Source of the DNA: an uncultured Spirochaetia bacterium | Lineage (GTDB): Bacteria > Spirochaetota > UBA6919 | DNA length: 19,424 bases | Direction of reading: 5' to 3' | Assembly (NCBI GenBank): GCA_913053665.1 | Contig: CAJXGR010000012.1 | Location: 1 to 19,424 of the forward strand | Part shown: positions 1 through 8,281 of the stretch, piece by piece | Numbering within the stretch: the stretch's first letter is position 1 | Layout: every line of letters begins with the position of its first letter | Translations under genes and position numbers: made by a program | The notes under the pieces: generated by a model | Databases searched by the model: none | Seen by the model: the letters and a program-made list of their open reading frames with translations, nothing else | Told to the model about the DNA's origin: nothing

Positions 1-57
1 ATCGCGTCTCTACAGGTAGTTAGATAAATCCGTCAGTAACTAGTTTATCACTACCAA
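1..57. repeat. Interspersed palindromic element, copy A (cut by window edge)
   Basis: The window opens inside a palindromic element. Bases 5-15 (CGTCTCTACAG) match one arm of the perfect palindrome at 8951-8982. Bases 20-57 align with the right flank of the element at 6127-6218: GATAAAtCCGTCA is followed by the outer end TTATCACTACCAA at 45-57. The copy therefore joins the flank of one element to the core of another. The remaining 65 bases up to position 122 show no gene. Confidence 0.6.
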
Positions 58-122
58 GAAAACTTAGGTTTATAAGACAAGAAACTAATAAAATAACTGT
101 TCTATGGCAATGTCTAAACAAA

Positions 123-434
123 TTAAGTGGATGGGTGGTTATCATGTGTCAAGAGTTTGGGCTGATCCGACGTGAGTTTCTTCACTTCCTTTTTAAGGTT
201 TTTGCACTCTTTGGATTGGTGGCGTATTTTTTTATAATAGAAATATCTTTGTTTGATCACTATTGGGAGGGTAAGTAAAATACCTAATATCACAGAGATA
301 AAGATAAGAACAACAGCGTGTAGGTCTCCAAGGGAATAATTAAATATAGATAGATGGACAGTTTTGTCGGAATTCTCAGCAGAAAAAAACGCGACGATAA
401 CTAAAAGTACGATGAGCAATATGAGCTTGAACAT
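123..434 (-). CDS. LapA-domain (DUF1049-like) inner-membrane protein
   Basis: This is a 103-residue protein with two membrane segments, about residues 2-18 and 38-60. Between them lies the short loop ENSDKTVHLSIFNY, which fits the N-x-x-x-V-x-L-x-x-F signature of the LapA/DUF1049 family. A basic, coiled-coil-prone tail follows, with a cytosolic KKEVKKL stretch. Family members take part in lipopolysaccharide assembly regulation (LapA with LapB in Escherichia coli), but many are uncharacterised, and no lapB neighbour is visible here. The start is supported by a GAGG Shine-Dalgarno nine bases upstream and by a sigma70-like promoter at 458-487. The gene stands alone. The family call rests on the pattern of the membrane segments and loop, so the role in lipopolysaccharide control is inference. 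Confidence 0.72.
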   Translation of the reverse strand: MFKLILLIVLLVIVAFFSAENSDKTVHLSIFNYSLGDLHAVVLIFISVILGILLTLPIVIKQRYFYYKKIRHQSKECKNLKKEVKKLTSDQPKLLTHDNHPST

Positions 435-457
435 ACTGATGATCCTCTTGACTTTTT

Positions 458-487
458 AAGATAGTAAGATTAGCCGGACATTGTCAA
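458..487 (-). promoter_or_regulatory. Sigma70-like promoter for the LapA-like gene
   Basis: On the minus strand a perfect TTGACA (487-482) is followed after 18 bases by TATCTT (463-458). Transcription would start near 451, about 17 bases before the start codon at 434. On the plus strand two overlapping TATAAT boxes (489-494 and 494-499) lie right beside it, but they have no clear -35 box. Confidence 0.5.
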
Positions 488-677
488 GTATAATATAATG
501 GAATTTATGAAAACTAAACACATCATATCGCATCAGGAAGTCAAGAATGTTTGTGGGACATAAGAAATCATTATTAAAATAATTTCATTGAAATCTTCAT
601 TTAGCGGGTTAACATACTTAATATACCGGGAAACTAATTAGTATTTAGCTGCATATCCCTTGAAATACGGTAAATCT

Positions 678-1412
678 ATGGCCACTAAAAGTTATGAGAT
701 TCAATTGGATAGTCACATCGTCCCCTATTCCGTACGGATCAGTAATAGAGCAAAGTTTATGCGTCTGGTCATAAGTCGAGATAGAGGCCTGGAGATTGTC
801 ACGCCCAAGAAAATTAGTCCATCCAAAGCGAAAAGACTTCTCAAAGACCATTCTGTCTGGATTCTAGGTAAAATCAAGATCATTTATGAAATAGCGGAGT
901 ATAATCAATTCAGGCCCATTGTGGAGGGCAATAGAATATTATTTTTGGGTAAAAAATGGAGTCTTCGATGTGATGAAAGTCTGAATCCCAAAGGGATTTT
1001 CTTTGAAAACAAGGCAATTTACCTTAATTTTACATCCCTAAATCAATTGGACAACCCTCAAGCCATCATTCGGAATCTTCTCACCGGCTGGTACAAGAAT
1101 CAGGCAAAGGAAATTATTCACCATCGGGTGGAATATTATAGCGAGAAAATTGGTGTTCAGTTTAATAAAATAACCATCAAGAACCAAAAGACCCGATGGG
1201 GAAGTTGTTCCAGCCTTAAAAATCTCAATTTCAACTGGAGACTCATCATGGCCCCTCCGGAAGTTCTTGATTATATTATTATCCATGAGCTGGCCCACCT
1301 GAAGGAGTTAAACCACTCTCCCGAATTCTGGGAGCTGGTCCAGTCTGTATGTCCAAATTATCGCCATCATGAATCCTGGCTTAAAAACTATAGTCAGCTT
1401 CTCACATTCTAA
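678..1412 (+). CDS. YgjP-type metallopeptidase (DUF45, M48-like)
   Basis: The protein has 244 residues, normal for the YgjP/DUF45 family of zinc-dependent peptidase-like proteins. It carries the zinc site HELAHLKELNHSPEFW (about residues 203-218), where HExxH and the downstream NHS histidine are the expected ligands. The family motif KTRWGSCSS lies about 35 residues earlier. The N-terminal half (RAKFMRLVISRDRGLEIVTP) matches the usual beta-rich entry of this family. No signal peptide is present, so it should act in the cytosol; the natural substrate of the family is not established. I chose the ATG at 678; a TTG at 660 would add six residues, and neither has a strong ribosome site. The DUF1343 gene follows after 109 bases in the same direction. 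Confidence 0.85.
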   Translation: MATKSYEIQLDSHIVPYSVRISNRAKFMRLVISRDRGLEIVTPKKISPSKAKRLLKDHSVWILGKIKIIYEIAEYNQFRPIVEGNRILFLGKKWSLRCDESLNPKGIFFENKAIYLNFTSLNQLDNPQAIIRNLLTGWYKNQAKEIIHHRVEYYSEKIGVQFNKITIKNQKTRWGSCSSLKNLNFNWRLIMAPPEVLDYIIIHELAHLKELNHSPEFWELVQSVCPNYRHHESWLKNYSQLLTF

Positions 1413-1521
1413 GACTTCTGACCTCAACCCGATCAATTAATTTACTTTGAATCTTTTCGACATTCTATTATATTGTCACGGTAATAGTTCAGTAAAACTG
1501 AAGATCAGGATAGTGTATAAT

Positions 1522-2685
1522 ATGACTCGAACAGGATTAAATCGATTCATTAATGAAAAGCTTTCTCTACTCAAGGGAAATCGAGTCGCTGTACTCTGTC
1601 ACCCTGCTTCAGTCAATGAGAAATACGAACATATTATCGACTTGCTTCTTCATCACGGTGTCCACCTAACAACAATCTTTGCCCCCCAGCATGGATTCAG
1701 GGGTGAGAAGCAGGATAACATGATTGAATCGGCTCATGGACTGGACTCAAAAAGTCAATTACCCGTCTACAGCCTGTACAGCGAGACCAGAACTCCCACA
1801 GAAGAGATGCTTAAGGATATAGATATTCTGATCATTGATCTACAAGACGTTGGGACCAGAGTTTATACATTTATTTATACGATGGCTCTTACAATGAAGG
1901 CTTGTAGGGATTTTAAGACGAAAGTTATTGTGTTGGACCGTCCAAACCCTATAGACGCCAATACAGTGGAAGGTAACATCCTGGATACTGAGTTCAAGTC
2001 CTTTGTGGGGTTCTACCCTATTCCAATGAGGCATGGGATGACAGTTGGAGAGCTGGCACTCCTCTTCAATCGTGACTATGAGATCGGATGTGATCTGGAA
2101 GTGATTGAAATGGCCTCTTACAAAAGAAATATGTCTTTTGAAGAGACACAACTACCGTGGGTTCTCCCGTCTCCAAATATGCCTACTTCAGACACTGCGC
2201 TGGTCTATCCTGGGATGGTTTTATTCGAGGGAACATTAGTATCAGAAGGAAGAGGAACCACTCGACCCTTTGAAATCTTTGGTGCACCCTATATTAATCC
2301 TCATGAACTTGTTGATTTCCTAAGGCCTTACAAACTTCCAGGGGTCCACTTCAGGCCTCTCTCTTTTGAACCCACCTTCCACAAGTTCCAGGGTGAACAT
2401 TGCGGTGGTTTGCAAATCCATGTAACGGATCGTCGGATATTTAGACCCTATCTTACAGGTCTATCTATCATACAGGGAATTAAGACTCTCTATCCCCAAG
2501 ATTTTGCATGGAAACAGCCTCCTTATGAATATGAATATGAAAAACTCCCGATAGACCTTCTTATAGGGGATCAGAATATTAGAAAAAGTTTGGACACAAG
2601 CCAGGATATTTATTATATTGAAGATAGCTGGATGGGTGCACTCAATAAGTTTTTAGACACACGAAGTAAACATTTAATTTATTAA
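1522..2685 (+). CDS. DUF1343 / NamZ-type exo-beta-N-acetylmuramidase family protein
   Basis: This 387-residue protein fits DUF1343. It shows the N-terminal CHPASV, then FAPQHGFRG, the IDLQDVGTRVYTFIYTM block, a DRPNP segment, MRHGMTVGELA, WVLPSPNMPT and YPGMVLFEGT with SEGRGTTRPFE. NamZ of Bacillus subtilis, the characterised member, removes terminal N-acetylmuramic acid from peptidoglycan fragments during cell-wall recovery. Starting at ATG 1522 (AGGA about 11 bases upstream) there is no signal peptide; the 25-residue extension from a TTG at 1447 would not supply one either. A cytosolic position would suit turnover of imported muropeptides, but that is inference. The next gene is a phosphofructokinase 66 bases downstream. 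Confidence 0.88.
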   Translation: MTRTGLNRFINEKLSLLKGNRVAVLCHPASVNEKYEHIIDLLLHHGVHLTTIFAPQHGFRGEKQDNMIESAHGLDSKSQLPVYSLYSETRTPTEEMLKDIDILIIDLQDVGTRVYTFIYTMALTMKACRDFKTKVIVLDRPNPIDANTVEGNILDTEFKSFVGFYPIPMRHGMTVGELALLFNRDYEIGCDLEVIEMASYKRNMSFEETQLPWVLPSPNMPTSDTALVYPGMVLFEGTLVSEGRGTTRPFEIFGAPYINPHELVDFLRPYKLPGVHFRPLSFEPTFHKFQGEHCGGLQIHVTDRRIFRPYLTGLSIIQGIKTLYPQDFAWKQPPYEYEYEKLPIDLLIGDQNIRKSLDTSQDIYYIEDSWMGALNKFLDTRSKHLIY

Positions 2686-2709
2686 TATATATGAAAATCC
2701 AAAGCACTC

Positions 2710-2726
2710 ATAGATATTGAATCTAT
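2710..2726. promoter_or_regulatory. Short inverted repeat ahead of the phosphofructokinase pair
   Basis: ATAGAT (2710-2715) and ATCTAT (2721-2726) form a six-base inverted repeat around ATTGA, 26 bases before the start codon of the first phosphofructokinase. It could be an operator or a weak mRNA hairpin. The region is very AT-rich, so chance is possible. Confidence 0.25.
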
Positions 2727-2751
2727 AGATATATTTATTAGGAGAATGTTA

Positions 2752-3960
2752 ATGTCAAATGCTAGCCTGTTAAAGGGAAGAAGTAAAGCCGGGATTATCT
2801 TTTCAGGAGGGCCTGCACCCGCGGCGAATGCTGTTATATCTTCTGCCGCCCTAAGTTTTATAGACGCCGGCATCCCGGTTCTTGGTTTTATGGGGGGCTA
2901 TAAGAACTTGATTGATTTTGACAAGAGCGATCCTCAACTTGTGGAAGGTGAACACTACACGGTTTTTGACACGTATATTGGTGAAATCCGCAATAGAAGA
3001 GGGATATGTATTCAAACCGCCCGCGCTAATCCTGGAAAAGACGTAAAAACCCCTAATGATCTTAATGACCCAATCAAGACAAGGAAAATACAAAACGTTT
3101 TAGATGCTTTTGAATGGCTGGATATTGGCCTGTTGATCTCCATAGGGGGAGATGACACCCTTAGAACAGCTAACTTGATGAACACAAGTGGTATGCCGGC
3201 TATCCACATTCCTAAAACCATTGATAACGACTATTTTGGCATCCCCTGGACCTTTGGGTATTGGACCAGCGTAGATGTAGCCCAAAAGACCCTACTCAAT
3301 CTCCAGTCCGACGCCAAATCGACCAGCAGTTTTTTTATTGCCGAAATCATGGGTAGAAAGGCAGGATGGCTTACTTATGCGGCAGGTATTGCTGGAGAGG
3401 CGATTAAAATGATAGCCGTTGAAGATCTTCCTCCTGAAGGTGATCTTGATATTGATGAGATTTGCAAAGATATTGTGGATACCATTATTACCAGGGAAAA
3501 ACGAAAGCGACCTTATGGGGTCATCTGTTTGGCTGAAGGGTTAGCGGATCGGCTTCCTGATTTTCTCCGTCCTACAGAGAAAGATAGCTTTGGTCATACG
3601 ATTTTAGGGAAGGCTGAAATAGGGAAGGTCATAGCAGAAGGTGTTCAAAAGCTGTATTATAATAGAACAGGTGAGAACGTTAAAATAAACTTCAAGCAAA
3701 TTGGTTATGAGACACGGACAGCCCCACCTATTAGTTATGATGTTGTTTTGGGCAGTATGTTGGGACATGGCTCTTATAAGTTGTTTTCTGAAGGGAACAT
3801 TGGACATATGGTGAGTGTTGTGGAGAACTTTTCTGTGATAGGAATCCCTTTTGGGGACTTAATAGACCCAAAAACATTAACCACAAAGGTGAGAACGGTT
3901 CCAAAGGATGACGATCTTTATAAACTCAAAAACGCGTTGACGTACAGACCCGTCGATTAG
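2752..3960 (+). CDS. Phosphofructokinase family protein, PPi-type signature
   Basis: This 402-residue PfkA-superfamily enzyme should phosphorylate fructose 6-phosphate at C1 in glycolysis. It carries IGGDDTL (Asp-Asp at about 134-135), PKTIDND (154-160, with the catalytic Asp) and MGRKAGWL (about 200-207). In this superfamily an Asp after GGD together with Lys in PKTIDND marks enzymes that use pyrophosphate instead of ATP, making the step reversible. The usual PGxN near the N-terminus is altered to SGGPAPAANAV. I placed the start at ATG 2752 because GGAG (2741-2744) is seven bases upstream; an ATG at 2746 is too close. The stop is eight bases before a second, ATP-type phosphofructokinase, so the two are probably co-transcribed. 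Donor specificity is predicted from residues only. Confidence 0.85.
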   Translation: MSNASLLKGRSKAGIIFSGGPAPAANAVISSAALSFIDAGIPVLGFMGGYKNLIDFDKSDPQLVEGEHYTVFDTYIGEIRNRRGICIQTARANPGKDVKTPNDLNDPIKTRKIQNVLDAFEWLDIGLLISIGGDDTLRTANLMNTSGMPAIHIPKTIDNDYFGIPWTFGYWTSVDVAQKTLLNLQSDAKSTSSFFIAEIMGRKAGWLTYAAGIAGEAIKMIAVEDLPPEGDLDIDEICKDIVDTIITREKRKRPYGVICLAEGLADRLPDFLRPTEKDSFGHTILGKAEIGKVIAEGVQKLYYNRTGENVKINFKQIGYETRTAPPISYDVVLGSMLGHGSYKLFSEGNIGHMVSVVENFSVIGIPFGDLIDPKTLTTKVRTVPKDDDLYKLKNALTYRPVD

Positions 3961-3968
3961 GATGATTT

Positions 3969-5267
3969 ATGGCTCATACAATGGATACTAGGATCGATCA
4001 TCTGGGTGAAGCCACTCTAAGGTCTCCAATCCAGTCGAACCGTTTTATTAATGATGACCAACGGGTTCTCTACAATGTATTCCCAGAGGAACTCCTGAAA
4101 TCAATAGAAGACGGGAATGCCCCCCCTGCTTTTGAGAGAGCCGGGGCTAGAGAGCAAATATACTTTGATCCCAAGTCTTGTCGGGCGGCTATTGTGAGTT
4201 GTGGAGGCCTATGTCCTGGCATTAATAATGTGATCCGCTCATTGGTGATGCAGTTGTATTATGTTTATGGGGTCAAAGAGATTTTGGGGATACGATACGG
4301 TTATAAAGGCCTTAATAAGAAATGGAATATAGAGCCTGTATCCCTCACTCCTGAGATTGTTAAAGGGATTCACACTTTAGGAGGTTCATTTCTCAGTTCC
4401 TCAAGGGGAAGCCAACCAATCGATTCGATAGTTGACCGGTTGGAAGAACTAAAAGTCAATATATTGTTCACGATTGGAGGAGATGGAACTTTACGTGGGG
4501 GTCATCAAATCTCTCAGGAGATTCTAAAAAGAGGCCTGAAGATCAGTGTCTTAGGGATTCCTAAAACAATAGATAATGATATATCCTATCTGGCTAAAAG
4601 CTTTGGTTTTGAGACAGCCTTTTCGGCGGCAGTCCAGTCCATTGAAAGTGCTCACGCCGAGGCGGCGGGTGCACCCAATGGGATTGGATTGGTCAAGCTA
4701 ATGGGGCGTCACTCAGGGTTTATAGCGGCAAATGCCGCATTGGCCTTTAAAGAAGTGAACTTTGTATTGATTCCAGAAGTTGATTTTGATCTGGAAGGGG
4801 ATCGTGGACTGTTTAAAGTCCTGCAACAGCGATTGGATCAGAAATCCCATGCTGTCATTGTTGTTGCTGAAGGGGCTGGACAGAAATACTTTCAGGAAGA
4901 GGGCAACAAAGATCCATCAGGAAACGTGAAACTAGGTGACATTGGGATCTACCTCAAAAACCGTATCAAAGACTATTTTAAATCAATCCAGTATGAAATC
5001 AACCTGAAATATATTGACCCAAGCTACATCATACGAAGCGTCAGAGCGAATCCCAATGATACAGTATTCTGCGGCGTGTTGGCTCAGAACGCCGTTCACG
5101 CTGCTATGGCAGGTAAAACCAATATGGTGATCGGCGTATGGAATAATATTTTCGTACACGTCCCCATTGAACTTGTTACCTCCAAACGTAAGCAGATCAA
5201 TCCTCATGGCAGTCTTTGGCAGGGGGTTTTAGAAAGTACGGGTCAACCCGGCCTGATAAATGAATAA
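3969..5267 (+). CDS. 6-phosphofructokinase, ATP-type (trypanosomatid/plant-like clade)
   Basis: The 432-residue protein belongs to the PfkA superfamily. It has SCGGLCPGINNVI (about 77-89), GGDGTLRGG (170-178), GIPKTIDND (196-204), the AHAEAAGA segment and VKLMGRHSGFIAA (about 242-254). GGDG with Gly at the donor-selecting position predicts ATP use. The combination of GGDGT with PKTIDND and the VKLMGR-SGFIA block is what I know from trypanosomatid and plant ATP-phosphofructokinases. It carries an N-terminal extension of about 70 residues before the nucleotide-binding fold, also usual in that clade. It lies eight bases behind the PPi-type paralogue, with AGGAT overlapping that gene's stop. The cell would then have an irreversible and a reversible enzyme for the same step in one operon. 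Confidence 0.87.
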   Translation: MAHTMDTRIDHLGEATLRSPIQSNRFINDDQRVLYNVFPEELLKSIEDGNAPPAFERAGAREQIYFDPKSCRAAIVSCGGLCPGINNVIRSLVMQLYYVYGVKEILGIRYGYKGLNKKWNIEPVSLTPEIVKGIHTLGGSFLSSSRGSQPIDSIVDRLEELKVNILFTIGGDGTLRGGHQISQEILKRGLKISVLGIPKTIDNDISYLAKSFGFETAFSAAVQSIESAHAEAAGAPNGIGLVKLMGRHSGFIAANAALAFKEVNFVLIPEVDFDLEGDRGLFKVLQQRLDQKSHAVIVVAEGAGQKYFQEEGNKDPSGNVKLGDIGIYLKNRIKDYFKSIQYEINLKYIDPSYIIRSVRANPNDTVFCGVLAQNAVHAAMAGKTNMVIGVWNNIFVHVPIELVTSKRKQINPHGSLWQGVLESTGQPGLINE

Positions 5268-5298
5268 CTCTATGTACTGCTATAGGTTAGCTCCATCC

Positions 5299-5343
5299 AA
5301 TTGCCTGTAGGGGCAGGTTTAAAACCAGCCCCTACAGGCAATT
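5299..5343. repeat. Interspersed palindromic element, copy C
   Basis: AATTGCCTGTAGGGGC (5299-5314) is the exact inverse of 5328-5343, with GGTTT/AAACC continuing the stem inward. On the minus strand the outer sequence continues GGTAGTGATAA, matching the left end of the copy at 6127-6218, so this copy lies in the opposite orientation. It sits between the convergent ends of the phosphofructokinase and GT2 genes, where it could also fold as a terminator-like hairpin; no U-run follows it. Confidence 0.75.
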
Positions 5344-5354
5344 ATCACTACCTA

Positions 5355-6077
5355 TTATCTAAATAGATTGTACTTAAGGATACACCAAATAGCTTTTAGC
5401 CCATCCTTCCAGTTAATCTTCTTCCCTTCCTTGTAAGTTCTGCCATGATAGGAAATACCCACTTCATAGATCCGTATATCCGGGATCTTTGAAATCTTGG
5501 CTGTTATTTCCGGCTCCATTCCAAAGTGATTTTCTTCAATGTTTATTTGTTTTATAACATCCATACGGAAAACCTTGTAACAGGTCTCCATATCTGTCAG
5601 ATTGAGGTTGGAAAAGATGTTGGAAAGGAAGGTAAGAAAGCGGTTGCCTACAGAATGCCAGTAGTAAAGAACCCTGTGTTCCTGGGTGGTCAAAAACCTT
5701 GATCCATAAACTACATCGGCTAAGTCTTCAAGGAGGGGAGACAGTAATACAGGGTATTCTTGAGGATTGTATTCCAGGTCGGCATCCTGAAAAATCAGGA
5801 AATCCCCTGTGGCACTTTGAATGCCGCTACGTATTGCGGCTCCCTTTCCTTGATTTGTATCGTGATAAATGATCCTGGAGACTTTTGGCTTAATGATCTG
5901 TTCCAGGATTTCTCGTGTAGCATCCGTAGAAAAATCATCGACAACAATCACCTCTAACTCAATACAATCGACTGCCAGGACGTGATTAATGAGACTTTCA
6001 ATGGTTGTTTGTTCGTTAAAGACCGGGATGATAACCGTCAGTTTTTTATGGGATGACAGGTTTGTTTGATGTTCCAT
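5355..6077 (-). CDS. Family 2 glycosyltransferase, polyprenyl-phosphate hexose synthase-like
   Basis: This 240-residue GT2 enzyme starts with VIIPVFNEQTTIESL (about residues 15-29). It continues with VIVVDDFSTDAT, NQGKGAAIRSG and the metal-binding DAD in FQDADLEYNP, and closes with EGKKINWKDGLKAIWCI. This layout is that of bacterial relatives of dolichol-phosphate mannose synthase, which move a hexose from a nucleotide sugar to a polyprenyl phosphate at the cytosolic face of the membrane. No membrane segments are present, unlike the longer GtrB-type members. AGGAG lies five bases upstream of the ATG. It follows a GT39-like membrane glycosyltransferase on the same strand after 156 bases. A donor-maker and donor-user pair is therefore plausible. 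The sugar cannot be told from sequence. Confidence 0.85.
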   Translation of the reverse strand: MEHQTNLSSHKKLTVIIPVFNEQTTIESLINHVLAVDCIELEVIVVDDFSTDATREILEQIIKPKVSRIIYHDTNQGKGAAIRSGIQSATGDFLIFQDADLEYNPQEYPVLLSPLLEDLADVVYGSRFLTTQEHRVLYYWHSVGNRFLTFLSNIFSNLNLTDMETCYKVFRMDVIKQINIEENHFGMEPEITAKISKIPDIRIYEVGISYHGRTYKEGKKINWKDGLKAIWCILKYNLFR

Positions 6078-6126
6078 AGTAACTCCTGACTCTATTAGAG
6101 AATCCTTTAAAGATTAAGTTAACTTG

Positions 6127-6218
6127 TTGGTAGTGATAATCGCTTGTAGGGGCAGGTTTTAAACCTGCCCCTACAAGCGATTGGATAAACCCGTCACTTA
6201 TTGGTTTGTCACTATCAA
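6127..6218. repeat. Interspersed palindromic element, copy B (complete, 92 bp)
   Basis: The core is a near-perfect palindrome: TCGCTTGTAGGGGCAGGTTT (6140-6159), one base, then its exact inverse (6161-6180). Outer inverted ends TTGGTAGTGATAA (6127-6139) and TTGTCACTATCAA (6206-6218) match at 11 of 13 positions. It lies between the two glycosyltransferase genes. It resembles a tiny non-coding mobile element of the REP or MITE kind; no transposase is encoded in the window. Confidence 0.78.
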
Positions 6219-6233
6219 ATTGTTGAATAATCA

Positions 6234-7943
6234 TTAGTCCTTGATTTTTAGAATGATTATCTCCTTAGGCGGACTGTGGTCCTGGAAAACAACCTCTACT
6301 TGTGAGGGTAGATCAGTGATTTTTAAATAGCCATTTTCCCTGATAATCCTGCCCCTCAGGAAATATCTGTATTCACTTTTGTTATAAGGAGATACAGCAC
6401 TTGCGTTTATAGTAATGTATTTTACGTTAAACTCCTTAAAACGTTTCAGGAGTCGAGGAAATGGTATATCCTTCCCGCCAATTGTTGGGCTAACAGTAAT
6501 TTCCCTAATCCATGGGACGTACCAATTATAGAAGTATTGGCTGTTAGGATTATGAATGACTCCATCGCCTTTTTTCGTGTTGTTTTTTAGCCAATCCAAA
6601 GCTTTTTGGTAATTTGGATTAAAGTCAGGGAAAAATGAAAACTGCTTAATACTTTTGTGATAGATAATTCCATTAATCAATAAACTAAACAAGAGGATTG
6701 TTGGGACAAAGACTTTGGGAGACATCCTCCATTTTTCCTTTATCCACAGGGCAAAGGAATAGAGCAGAGGCGATAGATAGAAATAAAAGACGGGGGTTAT
6801 CATAATACTATATCGTGCTGTAGAGTGATTGACAGAGGCTCTAGGGACACAACCCAGATAAATGACAAGAGCGAATGTCACAAAAAAGTATTTCATGTAT
6901 ATGTTTTTTTCATGGACTAGCAAATAGATAAAAAAAGGAACAATGATTATCCCAAGATTTAATGAAAAGACGGACTTATAAGTCCATTCAACTGAAACAA
7001 AGAGTCCCACAGCGTATCGATGTAATTCGCGGATCAATCCCCATGCGATCCGCTGGATAAATCCCCAAAAGTCCTCTCGTACAAAACTCATAGCATCAGG
7101 ATAGGTGGCCATTCCTGTTAGAGCATTGTATTCCGTACTATCCGTTCCATTTATTTTCCATGTAAAGAACTGTAGCACTTCCGAGTGGAGCAATGCTTCC
7201 AATTTAGTGTGAAATAAAATGAACACAACGAAAGAGCCTAAAATAACACTAATATATAAATAGCGTTTAGTTAAGACCTTCCATTTAAACAATGCTAAAA
7301 AAAAGAGGGTTAAAGTAAAGGCAGTGGGCAAAAAGATCCCATTTGGCTTGGATATAAAGGCCAGATAAGAAAATAAAAGGCCTAATATCCAATATCTATT
7401 TTTATCAAACCCTTTCACAAAAAAGACCAATCCTAATGTTGAGAAAAGGATCAAGAGATTTTCAGGGGCTAAAACAGCGCTCCTCTCAAGAACTGTAGGG
7501 TTGATTGAAATAAGAAAAGTAGAAATCAACGCAACGATCGGATTAAACAGGGTTTTTCCAGCCCAATAAACTGTGAGGATCATGATGAGGCCAAAAAATG
7601 CATTAACATAGACCGCTGCATTGAAGAAATCACTTGCAGGTTCTATAAATGGTGTGATGAAAAATAGATAGAGGGGAGGCCATCCACTTTGAATATGTCC
7701 ACTATAAACATTCTGCCAAAACTTTCCTATCCCTCCCAAAACATCCATTTTGAAAACCACATTATAATACGCATAATCGTCAAAAAAAGGATAGTGGTGC
7801 TCATTGATTCTTAAAAGCACATTAATAGCATATATCAACAGAATGGACGCCAGGATCACGTAATTTACTTTCTTGGGTATGGGTTTAAGGAGTCGTTCAT
7901 CTGAATAGATTTTGCTGAAGAAGTCCATGTTTTCTGATCCCAT
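6234..7943 (-). CDS. GT39-like (ArnT/PMT type) membrane glycosyltransferase
   Basis: The protein has 569 residues and about ten to twelve hydrophobic segments from residue 28 to about 425, followed by a soluble C-terminal domain of about 140 residues. The first large loop carries YPFFDDYAYYN; the acidic pair there is the position of the catalytic Asp in GT-C enzymes. Further on come SGWPPLYLFF and LERSAVLAPENLLIL, the R...PE arrangement usual in ArnT-like and protein-mannosyltransferase-like proteins. Such enzymes transfer a sugar from a polyprenyl-phosphate carrier to lipid, protein or polysaccharide outside the membrane. The neighbouring GT2 enzyme could make that donor. The start at 7943 is uncertain; an ATG at 7928 is equally possible, and neither has a clear ribosome site. 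The acceptor is unknown. Confidence 0.8.
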   Translation of the reverse strand: MGSENMDFFSKIYSDERLLKPIPKKVNYVILASILLIYAINVLLRINEHHYPFFDDYAYYNVVFKMDVLGGIGKFWQNVYSGHIQSGWPPLYLFFITPFIEPASDFFNAAVYVNAFFGLIMILTVYWAGKTLFNPIVALISTFLISINPTVLERSAVLAPENLLILFSTLGLVFFVKGFDKNRYWILGLLFSYLAFISKPNGIFLPTAFTLTLFFLALFKWKVLTKRYLYISVILGSFVVFILFHTKLEALLHSEVLQFFTWKINGTDSTEYNALTGMATYPDAMSFVREDFWGFIQRIAWGLIRELHRYAVGLFVSVEWTYKSVFSLNLGIIIVPFFIYLLVHEKNIYMKYFFVTFALVIYLGCVPRASVNHSTARYSIMITPVFYFYLSPLLYSFALWIKEKWRMSPKVFVPTILLFSLLINGIIYHKSIKQFSFFPDFNPNYQKALDWLKNNTKKGDGVIHNPNSQYFYNWYVPWIREITVSPTIGGKDIPFPRLLKRFKEFNVKYITINASAVSPYNKSEYRYFLRGRIIRENGYLKITDLPSQVEVVFQDHSPPKEIIILKIKD

Positions 7944-8120
7944 TGGGAATAAAATGATTTATAGAGTTCAGGGTAGAAAGTTGATTTTTCAATGATAGAA
8001 TGTTGTTTTAAGATAACTATTTATATGGAAAAATAAAAGTGGATAAATAAATCGTTTTTATTTACCTCCGTTGAAAAGATTTAAGCCAATCATATTTTAA
8101 TATCAGGATGAATAATGAGA

Positions 8121-8223
8121 GTGGTAAATATCTTAAGATCTAGGGATAGACGTGTCTATCTTCCTCTGGATGGAGCAAACACACAGGTTTGCTCCTACGA
8201 AAGTATCAATCCGTATTTACCAC
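8121..8223. repeat. Interspersed inverted-repeat element D (103 bp)
   Basis: Perfect ten-base terminal inverted repeats GTGGTAAATA (8121-8130) and TATTTACCAC (8214-8223) bracket two inner hairpins: GATAGACGTGTCTATC near 8146-8161, and GAGCAAAC...GTTTGCTC at about 8173-8194. The segment GGATGGAGCAAAC is also found, with one change, in the minus-strand flank of copy C. This element fills a third of the 338-base gap between the GT39-like gene and thiE. The rest of that gap is AT-rich with no gene I can support. Confidence 0.6.
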
Positions 8224-8281
8224 GCCCCTTTTTATTTAGCAAGAGAAAGCAATAATACAAATCCAATAAACACGGGAAGAG

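Noticed and set aside
1038..1298. Antisense frame within the DUF45 gene
   Set aside because: It lies entirely opposite a clear metallopeptidase coding sequence and has no features of its own.
6046..6234. Minus-strand 62-codon frame containing AGLKPAPT
   Set aside because: It is the translation of palindromic element B and the GT2 leader, with no ribosome site; this peptide is a common artefact of such repeats.
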